A stretch of 56,289 nucleotides of DNA from Verrucomicrobiales bacterium. GTDB taxonomy: Bacteria > Verrucomicrobiota > Verrucomicrobiia > Verrucomicrobiales > DEV007. Both the position numbers and the translations under genes were made by a program. Below the pieces are notes generated by a model. That model ran no database searches and was not told where the DNA came from. It saw nothing but the letters and a program-made list of their open reading frames with translations. Within the stretch, counting starts at the first letter, position 1; each line of letters starts with the position of its first letter. Positions 1 through 9,081 of this stretch are shown in pieces. Location: positions 4,632 to 60,920 of the forward strand of contig JARGPH010000017.1 of the NCBI GenBank assembly GCA_029213065.1. The letters run 5' to 3'.

Positions 1-1
1 T

Positions 2-331
2 GAGGATCCCGAAAACTACGAGGGTGGTGAACTTTGTGTGGAGGACACTTACGGTGTTCACAGCGTGAAGCTCCCCGCCGGTTCGATGATCCTGTATCCT
101 TCGACGAGTCTACACCATGTCACTCCGGTCACGAGTGGATCGCGTCTCTGCTCCTTCTTCTGGTTGCAGAGTATGATTCGCGACGATGGGCGTCGTTCAC
201 TCCTCCTTGATCTGGATCTGGGAATCCAGCGTCTCGGGAATGAATTGGCGGAAAGCAATGTCGCTCAGGAAACGTCGGTGCAATTGACAGGGGTTTATCA
301 CAACCTTCTCAGACAGTGGGCTGAGATGTAG
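2..331 (+). CDS. PKHD-type hydroxylase (Fe(II)/2-oxoglutarate dioxygenase), C-terminal part
   Basis: The reading frame is open from the first bases of the window, so the 5' end of the gene lies outside; 109 residues plus the stop are visible. They match the end of the YbiX/PiuC-type PKHD hydroxylase family: a GGEL strand followed by VED, the segment HSVKLPAG, then [13 protein letters not shown], which carries the distal iron-ligand histidine, and a downstream Arg (SGSR) that would hold 2-oxoglutarate. The family's FFW.QSM segment also follows. Members are cytoplasmic Fe(II) dioxygenases often linked to siderophore or TonB-receptor loci; no such partner can be seen here because the window starts inside the gene. 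The family call is firm, the substrate unknown. Confidence 0.85.
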   Translation, partial: EDPENYEGGELCVEDTYGVHSVKLPAGSMILYPSTSLHHVTPVTSGSRLCSFFWLQSMIRDDGRRSLLLDLDLGIQRLGNELAESNVAQETSVQLTGVYHNLLRQWAEM

Positions 332-391
332 TCAGCCAACCATTTCTCTTGGTCATTCAACCGGTTTTGTAGCGCCGGATTGGAAAGAGAG

Positions 392-427
392 CCCGGGATT
401 CACTTCGATGTGAATCCCGGGTTTTTC
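392..427 (+). terminator. Rho-independent terminator
   Basis: A perfect 12-bp inverted repeat (392-403 pairs with 410-421) closes a 6-base loop, TTCGAT, and is followed by five T. It lies 61 bp after the hydroxylase stop. The TPR gene on the other strand ends at 518, so the hairpin may also stop that transcript, although the T-tract is on the plus-strand side. Confidence 0.85.
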
Positions 428-517
428 CGTTCAAGAAAGGGGCACCTCTATTCGGAGCTCAGGCCTTCTGAACCGGCCTCACGGCGATCGGCTACAGGGT
501 CAGAGAAGGCCAGTGAC

Positions 518-1927
518 CTAAATTTCAAAGTAGCGGGCTCTGATTTCGGCAAGCGCTTCACGGCACTGGTGCCACGAGATGAGAAGTGCCTCCCTTTTCT
601 CGAAGGCTTCCGTTCCGATATCCTGAAAGCCCTTTTCCTGCAGCTCCGAAATGCCCTGCCATAACACCTGAACCGCGACTTCGTGACAGGCCCCGACGTC
701 AGCAAGGTGGTTCTCATTCTCATCCGAGAGGAACTCCATGAGGTAATCGGCGAGAAAGTGGGGGGAGTGTTTCAAGTAGGCTTCTGCACCACACCGCATC
801 AATTCGCCGAGCATCGCTTCACCCGGAAAAAATCTTCCGATGTTCTTTCTGACTTTCATGACGATTGAGAGTCCTTCCTCTGCAATGTCTGTCACTTCGA
901 GATCCCCGGGAGTATTCCCCTGAAGGAGTTCCAGGGATCGGCAGAGCGAGATCCGCGCGGTGATTCCAAGGTTTGCCAATTCAAGATCAGCGATTTCGTT
1001 TTCGCCAACCAGCGTTAGTGCCTCCCGAGCTTCTGCGACTCCGGCTTCCGGGAAATGCCCGCCGAGTTGTAAGCGAGCTCTGCTCAAATTCGTGAGGGCG
1101 ACAGCGAGAATGCGTTCAGTCTCAGGAATACCTTTCTCCGCTCCAGGTCTCAGTTTTTCAATGGCAGTTTGATAGGCGTCAATTGCATCGTCTTGATGAG
1201 GGCGGCCATATTCACTCGTGAGATCAATATAGGCGGCTCCGCGGTTCATCCACGCCAGAGCCATGCGTGTCCGGAAAGCGGGATTCTCATCGAGGTTGAA
1301 CGACTCTAAAATTTCAGCGGCTTTACCGGTCGCTTCAAGCGAGAGGTTCAAGTTCTCTTCGCCCCCGAGACGGGAGAGGGCGTCACCCCGGTTCAACCAG
1401 GATGCGGAAAGGCCCCACTGATCAGAAAGAGTCGGTTCGGGGGTGTTCTCGCGAATGGAAATGGCTTTGTCAAAGTGGCCGATGGAGCGCTCCCGGGCCT
1501 CCTTCGAGTTTTCTGAAAGAGCGGAGAGGCCGCAGCAGGTCCAGAGGTTTGCAATGCGTTGGCTGACCGACTCATCGTCGTTGCCGGCAGCCTGAAGAAT
1601 GCGGATCGCTTCCCCGTAGGTGGCTTCCGAGGCTTCGAACTTCCCGAAGTTTCGTTCGACGTGGCCTTTGACAGTGAAAACGGCGACTTCAAGGTCCCTC
1701 AGCCGCGGCGGAGGCGGCGTGAGTTGCCTGATTGCCGCTAAATCTGTTTCCAGTGTCGCAATCTTGTCTGCGAGCAATGGCAGCGACGCAGGTGAGGCCT
1801 CAACGAGAAGGGCCTCCACTTCAATGATCTTGTCAGCGAGTGCTTTCTGATATTGTTCAGTCAGGGTGTTCTCCGCGCCGGTTTGCGCAGGTTCCCCGGA
1901 TTCGCTTTCTTCTCTTTCGTCAGGCAT
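518..1927 (-). CDS. TPR-repeat protein of unknown function
   Basis: A 469-residue protein without signal peptide or membrane segment, so probably cytoplasmic. The first 25 residues are acidic and Ser/Glu-rich. The rest is almost wholly helical, with helix pairs of the TPR type, such as GKFEASEATYGEAIRIL, SWLNRGDALSRLG, AWMNRGAAYIDL and NLSRARLQLGGHFPEAG. There is no catalytic domain; TPR proteins usually act as protein-interaction scaffolds. It stands alone on the minus strand, diverging from the secretin-N-like gene at 2152 across 224 bp in which I recognise nothing. The ATG at 1927 is the only sensible start. The fold call is fairly safe, the role unknown. Confidence 0.7.
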   Translation of the reverse strand: MPDEREESESGEPAQTGAENTLTEQYQKALADKIIEVEALLVEASPASLPLLADKIATLETDLAAIRQLTPPPPRLRDLEVAVFTVKGHVERNFGKFEASEATYGEAIRILQAAGNDDESVSQRIANLWTCCGLSALSENSKEARERSIGHFDKAISIRENTPEPTLSDQWGLSASWLNRGDALSRLGGEENLNLSLEATGKAAEILESFNLDENPAFRTRMALAWMNRGAAYIDLTSEYGRPHQDDAIDAYQTAIEKLRPGAEKGIPETERILAVALTNLSRARLQLGGHFPEAGVAEAREALTLVGENEIADLELANLGITARISLCRSLELLQGNTPGDLEVTDIAEEGLSIVMKVRKNIGRFFPGEAMLGELMRCGAEAYLKHSPHFLADYLMEFLSDENENHLADVGACHEVAVQVLWQGISELQEKGFQDIGTEAFEKREALLISWHQCREALAEIRARYFEI

Positions 1928-2151
1928 ACTTGGTGCTCCTAATTGAATTGGAGAACCATACTCGCAATTGGGATTTTTTGGTCTGCGAACTTCATCCGGA
2001 GGGGAGAAAAATGCATGTCCTCTCGGTGCCCCGGAGATGGTCCGGGAAAAGCCTGTTCAGATTGCGCTATCGCAGGCATAGCCTCTGTAGACAAACCTTT
2101 TACAAAAACAGCATTCAACCGCGAATGCATTGGTGATAACGTGGACTCCAG

Positions 2152-3120
2152 ATGCGAAATTGTCCGTTCATTACACTGTTTTTGTTTTCTATTCTCCTTG
2201 AGGTCACCCATGCCGCTCCTGATCCTCTCTCGTTTCGACTTGAACAGGTTGAATTCGTTGATACGCCGCTGGCCGATGCGGTAGCCTATCTGCAGCAACG
2301 CAGTGCTGAACTGGATCCTGCGAAGCGCGGGATCAACATCGTTCTTGATCCCGGGGTGGAGTTGTCCGCCACGACTTCGCTGGCGTTGAGTGACGTTACC
2401 GTTGGCGTTTGTTTGATCTGTCTCGTGGAACAGGTCGGCGTCGATTACCGGCGGGATGCGCATGCTTTCATGATCGTTCCGGCAGGAGAGGGGGAGCTCG
2501 CGAAAAAGGAACTCGAACCACAGGCGAACTACGCCAATTCGGAGCAGGCGTCGAGGGCGCGGGCGCTCTTGATGACACAGATCGAGTTTAAAGAAGCTCC
2601 TTTGCGCGATGTGTTGCAATTTGTCTCGGCCAAAAGCCGTGAGGGAGACTCGCAACACACGGGGCTGAATCTGGTAGTTGATCATCGGGTTGATCAGGAT
2701 ATTCCCGTTACCTTGCGACTCAATCAGGTTCCGGCTTCAGCGGTGCTCAGTTACGTTGCGCGAGTCACTGGAATCGAAATTCGAATCGAGTCGTGGGCGA
2801 TCATGATCGAACCTCCGGGAACGAAATTTTACCGCGAAGCGCGGATCAGAGAAACCAAAGCAAAGCTCGCGGCCGGCAAAAAAGGTCTCACGAGGAAACG
2901 GGGAACAGCACCCGCGCTGGGAACGCCTCCGAACGATCCCCGGTCACCGGCCCATCCTGACTATGTTCATTCCGCCGATCCCGATGTGAGCAAGCGAACC
3001 AATGCTCTAAACAATGTCTATAAATGGAAGGGCGGTAAATGGAGCTTCGTCCGCTATGGATCAGGCGATGAGGAAGAGGGCGGGCTCAAGACAGGACCCC
3101 TCGGCGCAAGGAGCCGTTAG
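2152..3120 (+). CDS. Secreted protein with two secretin/TonB short-N-terminal-like domains
   Basis: 322 residues with an N-terminal signal peptide (cleavage near THA/APDP, residues 20-21). Two copies of one motif follow: about residues 28-108 (VEFVDTPLADAVAYLQQ, INIVLDPGV, then FMIVP) and about 143-222 (IEFKEAPLRDVLQFVS, LNLVVDHRV, then IMIEPPG). Each resembles the STN/secretin N domain that precedes the pore in GspD/PilQ proteins. No secretin pore domain follows; the tail is basic and Pro/Gly-rich (TRKRGTAPALG region). Stand-alone proteins of this kind are common in Verrucomicrobiota but of unknown role; an envelope-assembly or binding role is possible. It is monocistronic. Confidence 0.6.
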   Translation: MRNCPFITLFLFSILLEVTHAAPDPLSFRLEQVEFVDTPLADAVAYLQQRSAELDPAKRGINIVLDPGVELSATTSLALSDVTVGVCLICLVEQVGVDYRRDAHAFMIVPAGEGELAKKELEPQANYANSEQASRARALLMTQIEFKEAPLRDVLQFVSAKSREGDSQHTGLNLVVDHRVDQDIPVTLRLNQVPASAVLSYVARVTGIEIRIESWAIMIEPPGTKFYREARIRETKAKLAAGKKGLTRKRGTAPALGTPPNDPRSPAHPDYVHSADPDVSKRTNALNNVYKWKGGKWSFVRYGSGDEEEGGLKTGPLGARSR

Positions 3121-3292
3121 AGTGTGTTTAATAAAGGCGGGGCGCATGCAATGACAAGCGAACCGCTAATCAACGCTGATTTCCGCTGATGTTGTCTTGC
3201 TCAGAGATAATAGCAGAAGATTGGATCAGCGCAGATGAGCGCCCATCAGCGGTTTTCAAACCGTGAGACTGCCACGCTCCGGCCTGAGACCA

Positions 3293-3323
3293 AACAGGGT
3301 CAGGTCGATGACCTGACCCTGTT
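3293..3323. terminator. Long perfect hairpin between convergent genes, possible terminator
   Basis: A perfect 14-bp inverted repeat (3293-3306 with 3310-3323) closes a 3-base loop, GAT. It lies between the plus-strand gene ending at 3120 and the minus-strand gene ending at 3350. There is no true T-tract on either side (CAAATTT on the plus strand), so termination is likely but not certain. The AACAGGGT arm recurs in the hairpin at 48175-48207. The preceding 3160-3255 carries degenerate copies of words like GCTGAT and GCGCAGATGA without an ORF. Confidence 0.5.
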
Positions 3324-3349
3324 CAAATTTATTACTGAAGGTGAAAGGA

Positions 3350-4702
3350 TTACTCCTTGTCGCCGATGCCGGAGATCTGAGTGACTCCGGGAACTGCCAC
3401 TGGATTTGGCTCGTAGGCCTGATCCCACTGCATGCCGCCTTCGTCAGGAAAGAGGTCGTCACCGGAGGCCATCGCTTCTTCCCAGGTTACCTGTTTTCCG
3501 GTGTGGGCAGACATGCGGCCCATGATCGCCATCATGCTTGAGTGGATCATGCGCGGGCCGTCGTTGATATGGTCGCCGCTGCGGATCGAGGCAAAAAATT
3601 CATCGTGCTCGACCTGATACATGTTCGGTTCACCGGAGCGCGGCTTGCGGAAACGCCAGAGGAGCTTCCCGTCGTTGTCTTCGATGTAAGGATCCGGTCC
3701 GCGCCCCATAATTAGGATTCCTTTGGTCCCGCGAATGTAGTCGGCATTCTCATTGAGACAGCCCGGGGCCTTTCTTGACGCAAGGTGTGCCCAGACGTTG
3801 TTGGGGTATTCGTAGGCGACGTGATAGTGATCGAAGATATTGCCATTCCCGACCTGTGGAGCAGCGAGGCCGCCGGTGGCACGACAGCTGATCGGGCTTT
3901 GGTCGCCCATGACCCAGCCGATTTTATCGACACTGTGAACGGCCTGCTCGACGAGGCCTCCGCCTCCAAGCCAAGTATAGTTATACCAGTTGCGAATCTG
4001 CCATTCGATATCAGTCATTCCGTCGGTGCGGAGTGAGGGGTCGAGGTGCGGTTTGGAGTGGCCGGAATAATAGGTCGCGTAAATGCTGGTGACGTCACCG
4101 ATCATGCCTTCGTCGATCGCCTTTCGAATGGCCTCACGACGGCTTACTGAATAGCGCCAGCAGAATCCGGCCACGATGGATAGAGGTTTTCCCTCAGCCA
4201 TCTTGAGTGTTTCATAAACGTGGCGAACCCCGGCGGCATCGACGGCCATGGGCTTCTCGGCAAAGACATGTTTGCCTGCTTCGATCGCGGCGCGCAGGTG
4301 GAGCGGGCGGAACCCCGGGGTGGTGGTGAGAAGGACAACGTCGACGTCTGAATCGAGGACGCGCTGGTAGGCATCGAGTCCGACGAACTGACGCGCTGCG
4401 GGGACGTCGATTTTGCCTTCGAGGCTCTTGTTCTTGTTGAGAATTTCGAGAGACTTGTCGATTTTTTCCTGAAAGACATCGGCGACGGAATGGAGGACAA
4501 GATTGTCATCTGCTGAGAGTGCCTGAAGCGCCGCTCCGGTTCCGCGTCCTCCGGTTCCGATGAATCCGACCTTGAGCTTTTTGTCTGGATCAATGGCAGC
4601 TCCTTTAGCTGCTCCGGCGAAGGCTGTGGTCGCAGCGGTGGCCGCTGCCGTGGTGCGAATGAATTTTCGGCGATCAACTTCCGGGGCGTTTTTGTCAGTC
4701 AT
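3350..4702 (-). CDS. Tat-exported Gfo/Idh/MocA family oxidoreductase
   Basis: 450 residues. The N-terminus has a twin-arginine signal (DRRKFIRT, residues 10-17) and an Ala-rich hydrophobic stretch, so export in folded form is expected. A Rossmann nucleotide-binding motif, VGFIGTGGRGTG, sits at about 45-56, and the family's EKPMAVD motif follows at about residue 150, with the alpha/beta C-terminal dimer domain behind it. Exported members are greatly expanded in Planctomycetota and Verrucomicrobiota and are thought to oxidise or reduce sugars or cyclitols with tightly bound NAD(P); the substrate cannot be read from sequence. It is monocistronic, convergent with the gene before it. The ATG at 4702 gives a complete Tat signal. 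Confidence 0.9.
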   Translation of the reverse strand: MTDKNAPEVDRRKFIRTTAAATAATTAFAGAAKGAAIDPDKKLKVGFIGTGGRGTGAALQALSADDNLVLHSVADVFQEKIDKSLEILNKNKSLEGKIDVPAARQFVGLDAYQRVLDSDVDVVLLTTTPGFRPLHLRAAIEAGKHVFAEKPMAVDAAGVRHVYETLKMAEGKPLSIVAGFCWRYSVSRREAIRKAIDEGMIGDVTSIYATYYSGHSKPHLDPSLRTDGMTDIEWQIRNWYNYTWLGGGGLVEQAVHSVDKIGWVMGDQSPISCRATGGLAAPQVGNGNIFDHYHVAYEYPNNVWAHLASRKAPGCLNENADYIRGTKGILIMGRGPDPYIEDNDGKLLWRFRKPRSGEPNMYQVEHDEFFASIRSGDHINDGPRMIHSSMMAIMGRMSAHTGKQVTWEEAMASGDDLFPDEGGMQWDQAYEPNPVAVPGVTQISGIGDKE

Positions 4703-4885
4703 AACAGTGGATGTATTAAGTTAGGGAAACACACCAGAAGCGTCGGTTCGGAGCAAGGAGAAAGCGACTACGTGATCAGGTGGCGCGATTCGGAAGAGGT
4801 GAGATAGTTGGTGCAATTCCCCGATTTGTTCCATAAAGTTTCGCCGATGATATTTCGCCTAAAGCGCTTCGACGGATCGCAGAAA

Positions 4886-6037
4886 ATGAGAGTGGTTTTG
4901 CTTGGGCTCTGCCTCAGTTTCGGTATTGCCTCGGCGCATCAGGTCTCTTCTGTTTCTCTGGTTTCCCGTCTCGATACGGAGAAGAAGACCTATCATCTCG
5001 ACATCGCAATGGAAGTGGTTCCCAGCGAAGATCAGGCTCTCAACGATGAGATTTCCCCTGAGGATGCCGCGAGGGAGTTTGCGGTGGAGTATTTAAATGT
5101 TCTTTTTGATGAGGAGGAAGTGACTCCGGACCTCGATATTTCAATCGAGAAGACGAGTGATGCCGACACACCGGAAACGCTGCAGCGGAAGCAGGTGCTC
5201 GTGAATCTGCGGGGAACCTTTCCCGACGAGGCAAAGGAGTTTTTGCTCTACCTCGATCCTACCTGCCCGATGGCGGTGATCATGGTGGTGATTAAAGACG
5301 ACAAGCCCTCGCGCCGGATGCAGGTGGTTCTCGCGGGGGAATACAGTCGCCCCGTGAACATTCAGCCCATTATAGAAGGGGACCCTTTTCCGGCCGGAGA
5401 GGCCGCAGAAGAGGATGCGATTCCCGCCATTTCGGAGCGCCCTGAGGCCGGGGCTATTCCAGCGGATGATGCGACGCAGTCTGAGAAAGCGCCTTGTCCT
5501 TTCTGCGCCGGTTGGTCGTCATTTTTCGCTGCAAGCTGGCTTCCCCCGATGCTGGTCGTTGCTATTCTGCTGCTGACCTTGAAAGGGCGTGCCGTCTTCC
5601 ATCAATTGGCGGTTCTGCTCATTGCTCAGGGAATTTCGATCGCTCTCGCGATGTGGCAGGTGATGCCGACTTTTTCCTGGGCTCTTGTTGCCGCTGCGGT
5701 GGGACTGATTATTCTCAGTCTTGAGGCCGTGTTTCATCATGAACTGAAATGGTGGCGTTTGGTCGTTGTTGCTCTCGGCGGGATTGCGGCTGGTCAACTC
5801 ATTGCGATGACTACCGGATTCTATGGTTTCTTTGGAGGAGGAGAGGGGATCAGCCTCGGCGAAGTGATTTTGTTTCTTCTCGGTACTGAGGTTGCGTTTT
5901 TCGCGGTGGGGATCATTGCCGCGGCGATTCTCTTTTTTCTGAGCCGGAAAAGCTGGTATCGAAAGGCGGTCATCCAGCCGCTCGCGACGGTGATCACGGC
6001 TTACGCATTGTTTCTTCTTGTCGAGCCGTTTTTGTAG
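4886..6037 (+). CDS. HupE/UreJ-like integral membrane protein with a periplasmic N-domain
   Basis: 383 residues from the ATG at 4886. An upstream TTG at 4808 and an ATG at 4847 are in frame, but 4886 gives a clean signal peptide ending ASA/HQ. A soluble domain of about 190 residues follows, then a CPFC motif just before the first of six or seven membrane helices. The start HQVSSVSLVSR and the last two helices (WYRKAVIQPLATVITAYAL, ending LVEPF) resemble HupE/UreJ-type proteins, which handle nickel, cobalt or related metals. The family's usual His-rich GxDH membrane motif is not visible, so the metal link is doubtful. It is followed by the RND efflux genes 113 bp on. The family call is tentative. 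Confidence 0.55.
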   Translation: MRVVLLGLCLSFGIASAHQVSSVSLVSRLDTEKKTYHLDIAMEVVPSEDQALNDEISPEDAAREFAVEYLNVLFDEEEVTPDLDISIEKTSDADTPETLQRKQVLVNLRGTFPDEAKEFLLYLDPTCPMAVIMVVIKDDKPSRRMQVVLAGEYSRPVNIQPIIEGDPFPAGEAAEEDAIPAISERPEAGAIPADDATQSEKAPCPFCAGWSSFFAASWLPPMLVVAILLLTLKGRAVFHQLAVLLIAQGISIALAMWQVMPTFSWALVAAAVGLIILSLEAVFHHELKWWRLVVVALGGIAAGQLIAMTTGFYGFFGGGEGISLGEVILFLLGTEVAFFAVGIIAAAILFFLSRKSWYRKAVIQPLATVITAYALFLLVEPFL

Positions 6038-6150
6038 AAACAGAGTCGAAGCGTTACCACTTCGAAAGGTGGGGGCGGAGGAATGCCCGCTAATTTTCGG
6101 CAAATTTCCTGATCGACAAAGCGCGAATTTTGAGGTCTTTGTGAGACGTC

Positions 6151-7605
6151 GTGAACGAAACGCAACAACAGCGCCGGGGTGAGATCCGGGTGAGAGCTCT
6201 CGTGTCCTGTGGACTCGTTGCGGGGATGCTGTTGTCCGGTTGTAAAGCGTTGCAGCCCGATTCGGCAGATGCGGGAGCGATGGTCGGCAGTCTTCCCGGC
6301 CAGTGGACGGGAAAGGGGCCCGCGATTCCCAATGATGCGGTGATTGGATGGCTCGATGATTTTCACAGTGGCACGCTGACCTCACTGGTCACTGAAGCGG
6401 TGGGAAACAGCTACGATCTCGCGGCGGCGCGGACCCGGGTTCGTCAACTCGAAGAGCGGGCGAAGATAGCCGGAGCGGACCGTCTCCCCACGCTGGATGC
6501 GGGCGTTTCGACAAGGCGTTCTCAGAATCTTCGCGGCGCTTCGTTCCAAACCGTCAGGGCCAATAACTTTGAATTCTCCCTCGATGTCGCGTGGGAGGTG
6601 GACCTGTGGGGGCGCATCAAAGACCTGCGTGATGCGGAACTCGATAAGCTGATCGCGGAGACGAATGTGTATGAGGCGTCACGGCTTTCGCTCGCAGCGA
6701 ATGTCGCGAAAACGGCGTTTGAGATTGTGGAATCGAAACAGCAGATCGCTTTGTCGCGGCGCAATCTTTCCAGTCTTAATACGAACCTGCAGATCCTCGA
6801 TGACAAACTCGAGGCGGGTGATGCGGATGATCGAACCGCACTCGATATCAGTCTGAGCCGGGCTGACCAGGCGCGGGCGAAATCGAGTATTCTCGCGGAA
6901 CAACGTCAGCTCGATTCATCGAAGCGCGTACTCGAGACTTTGCTGGGTCGTTATCCTTCGGGAGCGATCGACGGCCTGAGTTCCCTGCCGAGTATGCCGA
7001 GAAAGGTTCCTGCGGGATTGCCCAGTGAATTGCTCCTGCGCCGTCCTGATTTGCTCGCTGCCGAGGCTCGTGTCGATGCGGCGTTTAAAGAACTCAGTGC
7101 GAGTCGGAAAGCGCTCCTGCCCGCAGTTCGGATTTCGGGTGGTGCGGGAACGTCGACGACGGACGAGTTCGGCGATCTTTTCGATATCCAGAATATGGTC
7201 TGGAATATTGGTCAGAACCTGACGAGGCCTCTGTATCAGGGCGATCGCTTGCGGTCGAATATCCGGCTCGATCAGCACGAGGTCGACGAGCTTGCCGCCA
7301 ACTACGGGGAGACCGCGTTGACCGCTTTTCGCGAGGTCGAGACCGCTCTCGCCGGCGAACGCTATCTGGCCTCTCAGTATGAGGCCCTTTCTGTCGCGGC
7401 CCGGGAAGCCCGCCGCGCCGAGCAGCTCAGTCTCGATCAGTATGAGAAGGGAATTGTTGATATCATCACTCTCCTCGAGAGCCAGCGTCGCTCCTTTGAT
7501 GCACAGAGCGCTTATCTTGCTCTGCAGCTGCAGTTGTTGACCAACCGTGTCGATCTCTATCTGGCATTGGGTGGTGATTTTCACCATCCATTGGTGGTAA
7601 AGTAG
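6151..7605 (+). CDS. RND efflux outer membrane lipoprotein, NodT/OprM type
   Basis: 484 residues, GTG start at 6151; no ATG lies upstream of the lipoprotein signal. The N-terminus has basic residues, a hydrophobic core and a lipobox, LLSGC (Cys31), so it is a lipoprotein. The rest shows the family's duplicated outer-membrane-efflux repeats: WEVDLWGRIKDLRDAE in the first half and the classic LLLRRPDLLAAEARVDAAF in the second, ending in a coiled-coil stretch (SLDQYEKGIVDIITLLESQ). Trimers form an outer-membrane channel with a periplasmic tunnel. The adaptor and permease follow (gaps of 102 and 21 bp), making a complete tripartite pump. The exported compound is unknown. Confidence 0.93.
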   Translation: MNETQQQRRGEIRVRALVSCGLVAGMLLSGCKALQPDSADAGAMVGSLPGQWTGKGPAIPNDAVIGWLDDFHSGTLTSLVTEAVGNSYDLAAARTRVRQLEERAKIAGADRLPTLDAGVSTRRSQNLRGASFQTVRANNFEFSLDVAWEVDLWGRIKDLRDAELDKLIAETNVYEASRLSLAANVAKTAFEIVESKQQIALSRRNLSSLNTNLQILDDKLEAGDADDRTALDISLSRADQARAKSSILAEQRQLDSSKRVLETLLGRYPSGAIDGLSSLPSMPRKVPAGLPSELLLRRPDLLAAEARVDAAFKELSASRKALLPAVRISGGAGTSTTDEFGDLFDIQNMVWNIGQNLTRPLYQGDRLRSNIRLDQHEVDELAANYGETALTAFREVETALAGERYLASQYEALSVAAREARRAEQLSLDQYEKGIVDIITLLESQRRSFDAQSAYLALQLQLLTNRVDLYLALGGDFHHPLVVK

Positions 7606-7707
7606 GTTTTCAATCGTCTATATTGACGAAGCTTCCCACTTTCCTGAAATGCGTATTCTCACAAACATTAAAACCTTGTTCCATTTGCGGGGTTAAACTG
7701 TCGATCT

Positions 7708-9060
7708 ATGAAGTTGTTGGTTCGTATCCTTGGCCCCCTGATTATCGTGGCCTGTGCTGTCTTTCTCGCGAGGCACTTCATACTCACGAAGCCGGAACCA
7801 CGGACCTTTGAGGCCCCGCCTCAGGTGACTGCGGTGGAGGCGACGCGGCTCAAGCCAGAGACCTTTCAGGTTTTTCTGGATACTCAGGGAACGGTGCGTC
7901 CGCGGACGATGAGTAATTTGATTCCGGAAGTGAGTGGCCGGATTATCGAGATTTCCCCGAATTTTCGCGAGGGTGGATTCTTTGAAAAAGACGAGGTGCT
8001 CGTCCATCTCGATCCGCTCAACTACGAGACGGCAGTGGTGATTGCGGAAAGTAATCTCGCCCAGGCGAAGACCGCGCTGCGCGAGGAAGAGGTGCGGGGT
8101 GAGCAGGCGGTGCAAAGCTGGAGACGTCTCGGAAAGTCGGGGACTCCCAGTGATATGGCAGCGAGAAAGCCCCAGCTGGCTGAGGCACAGGCTAAATTGC
8201 GAGCCTCGGAAGCGGAAGTGATTCGTGCCAAGCGCGATCTCGAACGAACCAAGGTGAAAGCGCCCTTTGCGGGACGTATCGTCGAGCAGAGCGTTGATGT
8301 CGGGCAGTTCGTGTCCTCCAATACTCAGTTGGGTCGGGCTTTTTCCACCGATGTGATGGAGGTTCGTTTTCCGCTCACAAACAAGCAGCTTTCCTTTGTC
8401 GATCTCCCCGAAGCCTATCGTGGCGATAATGCTGACGAGAAACAAAACGCTCCCGAGGTTCTCATCTCCGGACGTATCGGACGCGATGCAGGGCAGTGGG
8501 CTGGAAAAGTGGTGCGGGTGGACAGCTTGATCGATGAAGCGTCGCGGCAGCTCTTCGTCGTCGCCGAGGTGAATGATCCCTACCGTCGTCAGGATGACCG
8601 TCCCGTCATGCCGCTCAAGATCGGGATGTTCGTTGACGGCCTCGTCAAAGGGGAACTCCTCGAAAATGTGTTTGTTTTGCCACGCGAGGCGGTGCGGGTC
8701 GGTGGCGAAGTGATTCTCATCAACGAAGCCAATGAGATCCGCCGTCAGAAGGTTGTTCCACTCTGGTCGGAAACGGACAAGGTCGTGATCCCTGCCGAAG
8801 GCGCCGGTTTAAATCCCGGGGATGTGGTTTGTCTGACACCGCTCTCCTACCCTGCCAACGGGGCAAAAGTGCTCCCGACGATTGATGGCGTCAGCCCTGC
8901 GGTTGAGCAGCCGGGAGGCGGCATGATGGGTAAAGGTGGCAGGGGAAGAAAAGGAAAGGGCGGCAAAGGCAAAGGCAAGGGCAAGGGCGCTCCGGAGCCT
9001 GAGAGCGAACGCGCCGTCAGTAAAGAGTCGGTGAAAAGTGATTCCGGTGAGAAGTCCTAG
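7708..9060 (+). CDS. RND efflux periplasmic adaptor subunit with a Lys/Gly-rich tail
   Basis: 450 residues. An N-terminal membrane anchor (about residues 3-25) is followed by the membrane-fusion-protein layout: first half of the lipoyl domain (SGRIIEISPNFREGGFF), an alpha-hairpin of about 70 residues, the second lipoyl half (VKAPFAGRIVEQSVDVGQFV), then beta-barrel and membrane-proximal domains. It links the outer-membrane channel encoded upstream to the permease 21 bp downstream. After about residue 405 it ends in an unusual low-complexity tail made largely of Gly and Lys, then a Ser/Glu-rich end; adaptors normally stop before such a tail. The ATG at 7708 gives the full anchor. Confidence 0.93.
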   Translation: MKLLVRILGPLIIVACAVFLARHFILTKPEPRTFEAPPQVTAVEATRLKPETFQVFLDTQGTVRPRTMSNLIPEVSGRIIEISPNFREGGFFEKDEVLVHLDPLNYETAVVIAESNLAQAKTALREEEVRGEQAVQSWRRLGKSGTPSDMAARKPQLAEAQAKLRASEAEVIRAKRDLERTKVKAPFAGRIVEQSVDVGQFVSSNTQLGRAFSTDVMEVRFPLTNKQLSFVDLPEAYRGDNADEKQNAPEVLISGRIGRDAGQWAGKVVRVDSLIDEASRQLFVVAEVNDPYRRQDDRPVMPLKIGMFVDGLVKGELLENVFVLPREAVRVGGEVILINEANEIRRQKVVPLWSETDKVVIPAEGAGLNPGDVVCLTPLSYPANGAKVLPTIDGVSPAVEQPGGGMMGKGGRGRKGKGGKGKGKGKGAPEPESERAVSKESVKSDSGEKS

Positions 9061-9081
9061 CTCGATTCCAGACGTCCTGAC

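Noticed and set aside
1939-2685. 248-codon minus-strand reading frame
   Set aside because: It overlaps the secreted protein at 2152, which has a signal peptide and repeated domains; the antisense product shows neither.
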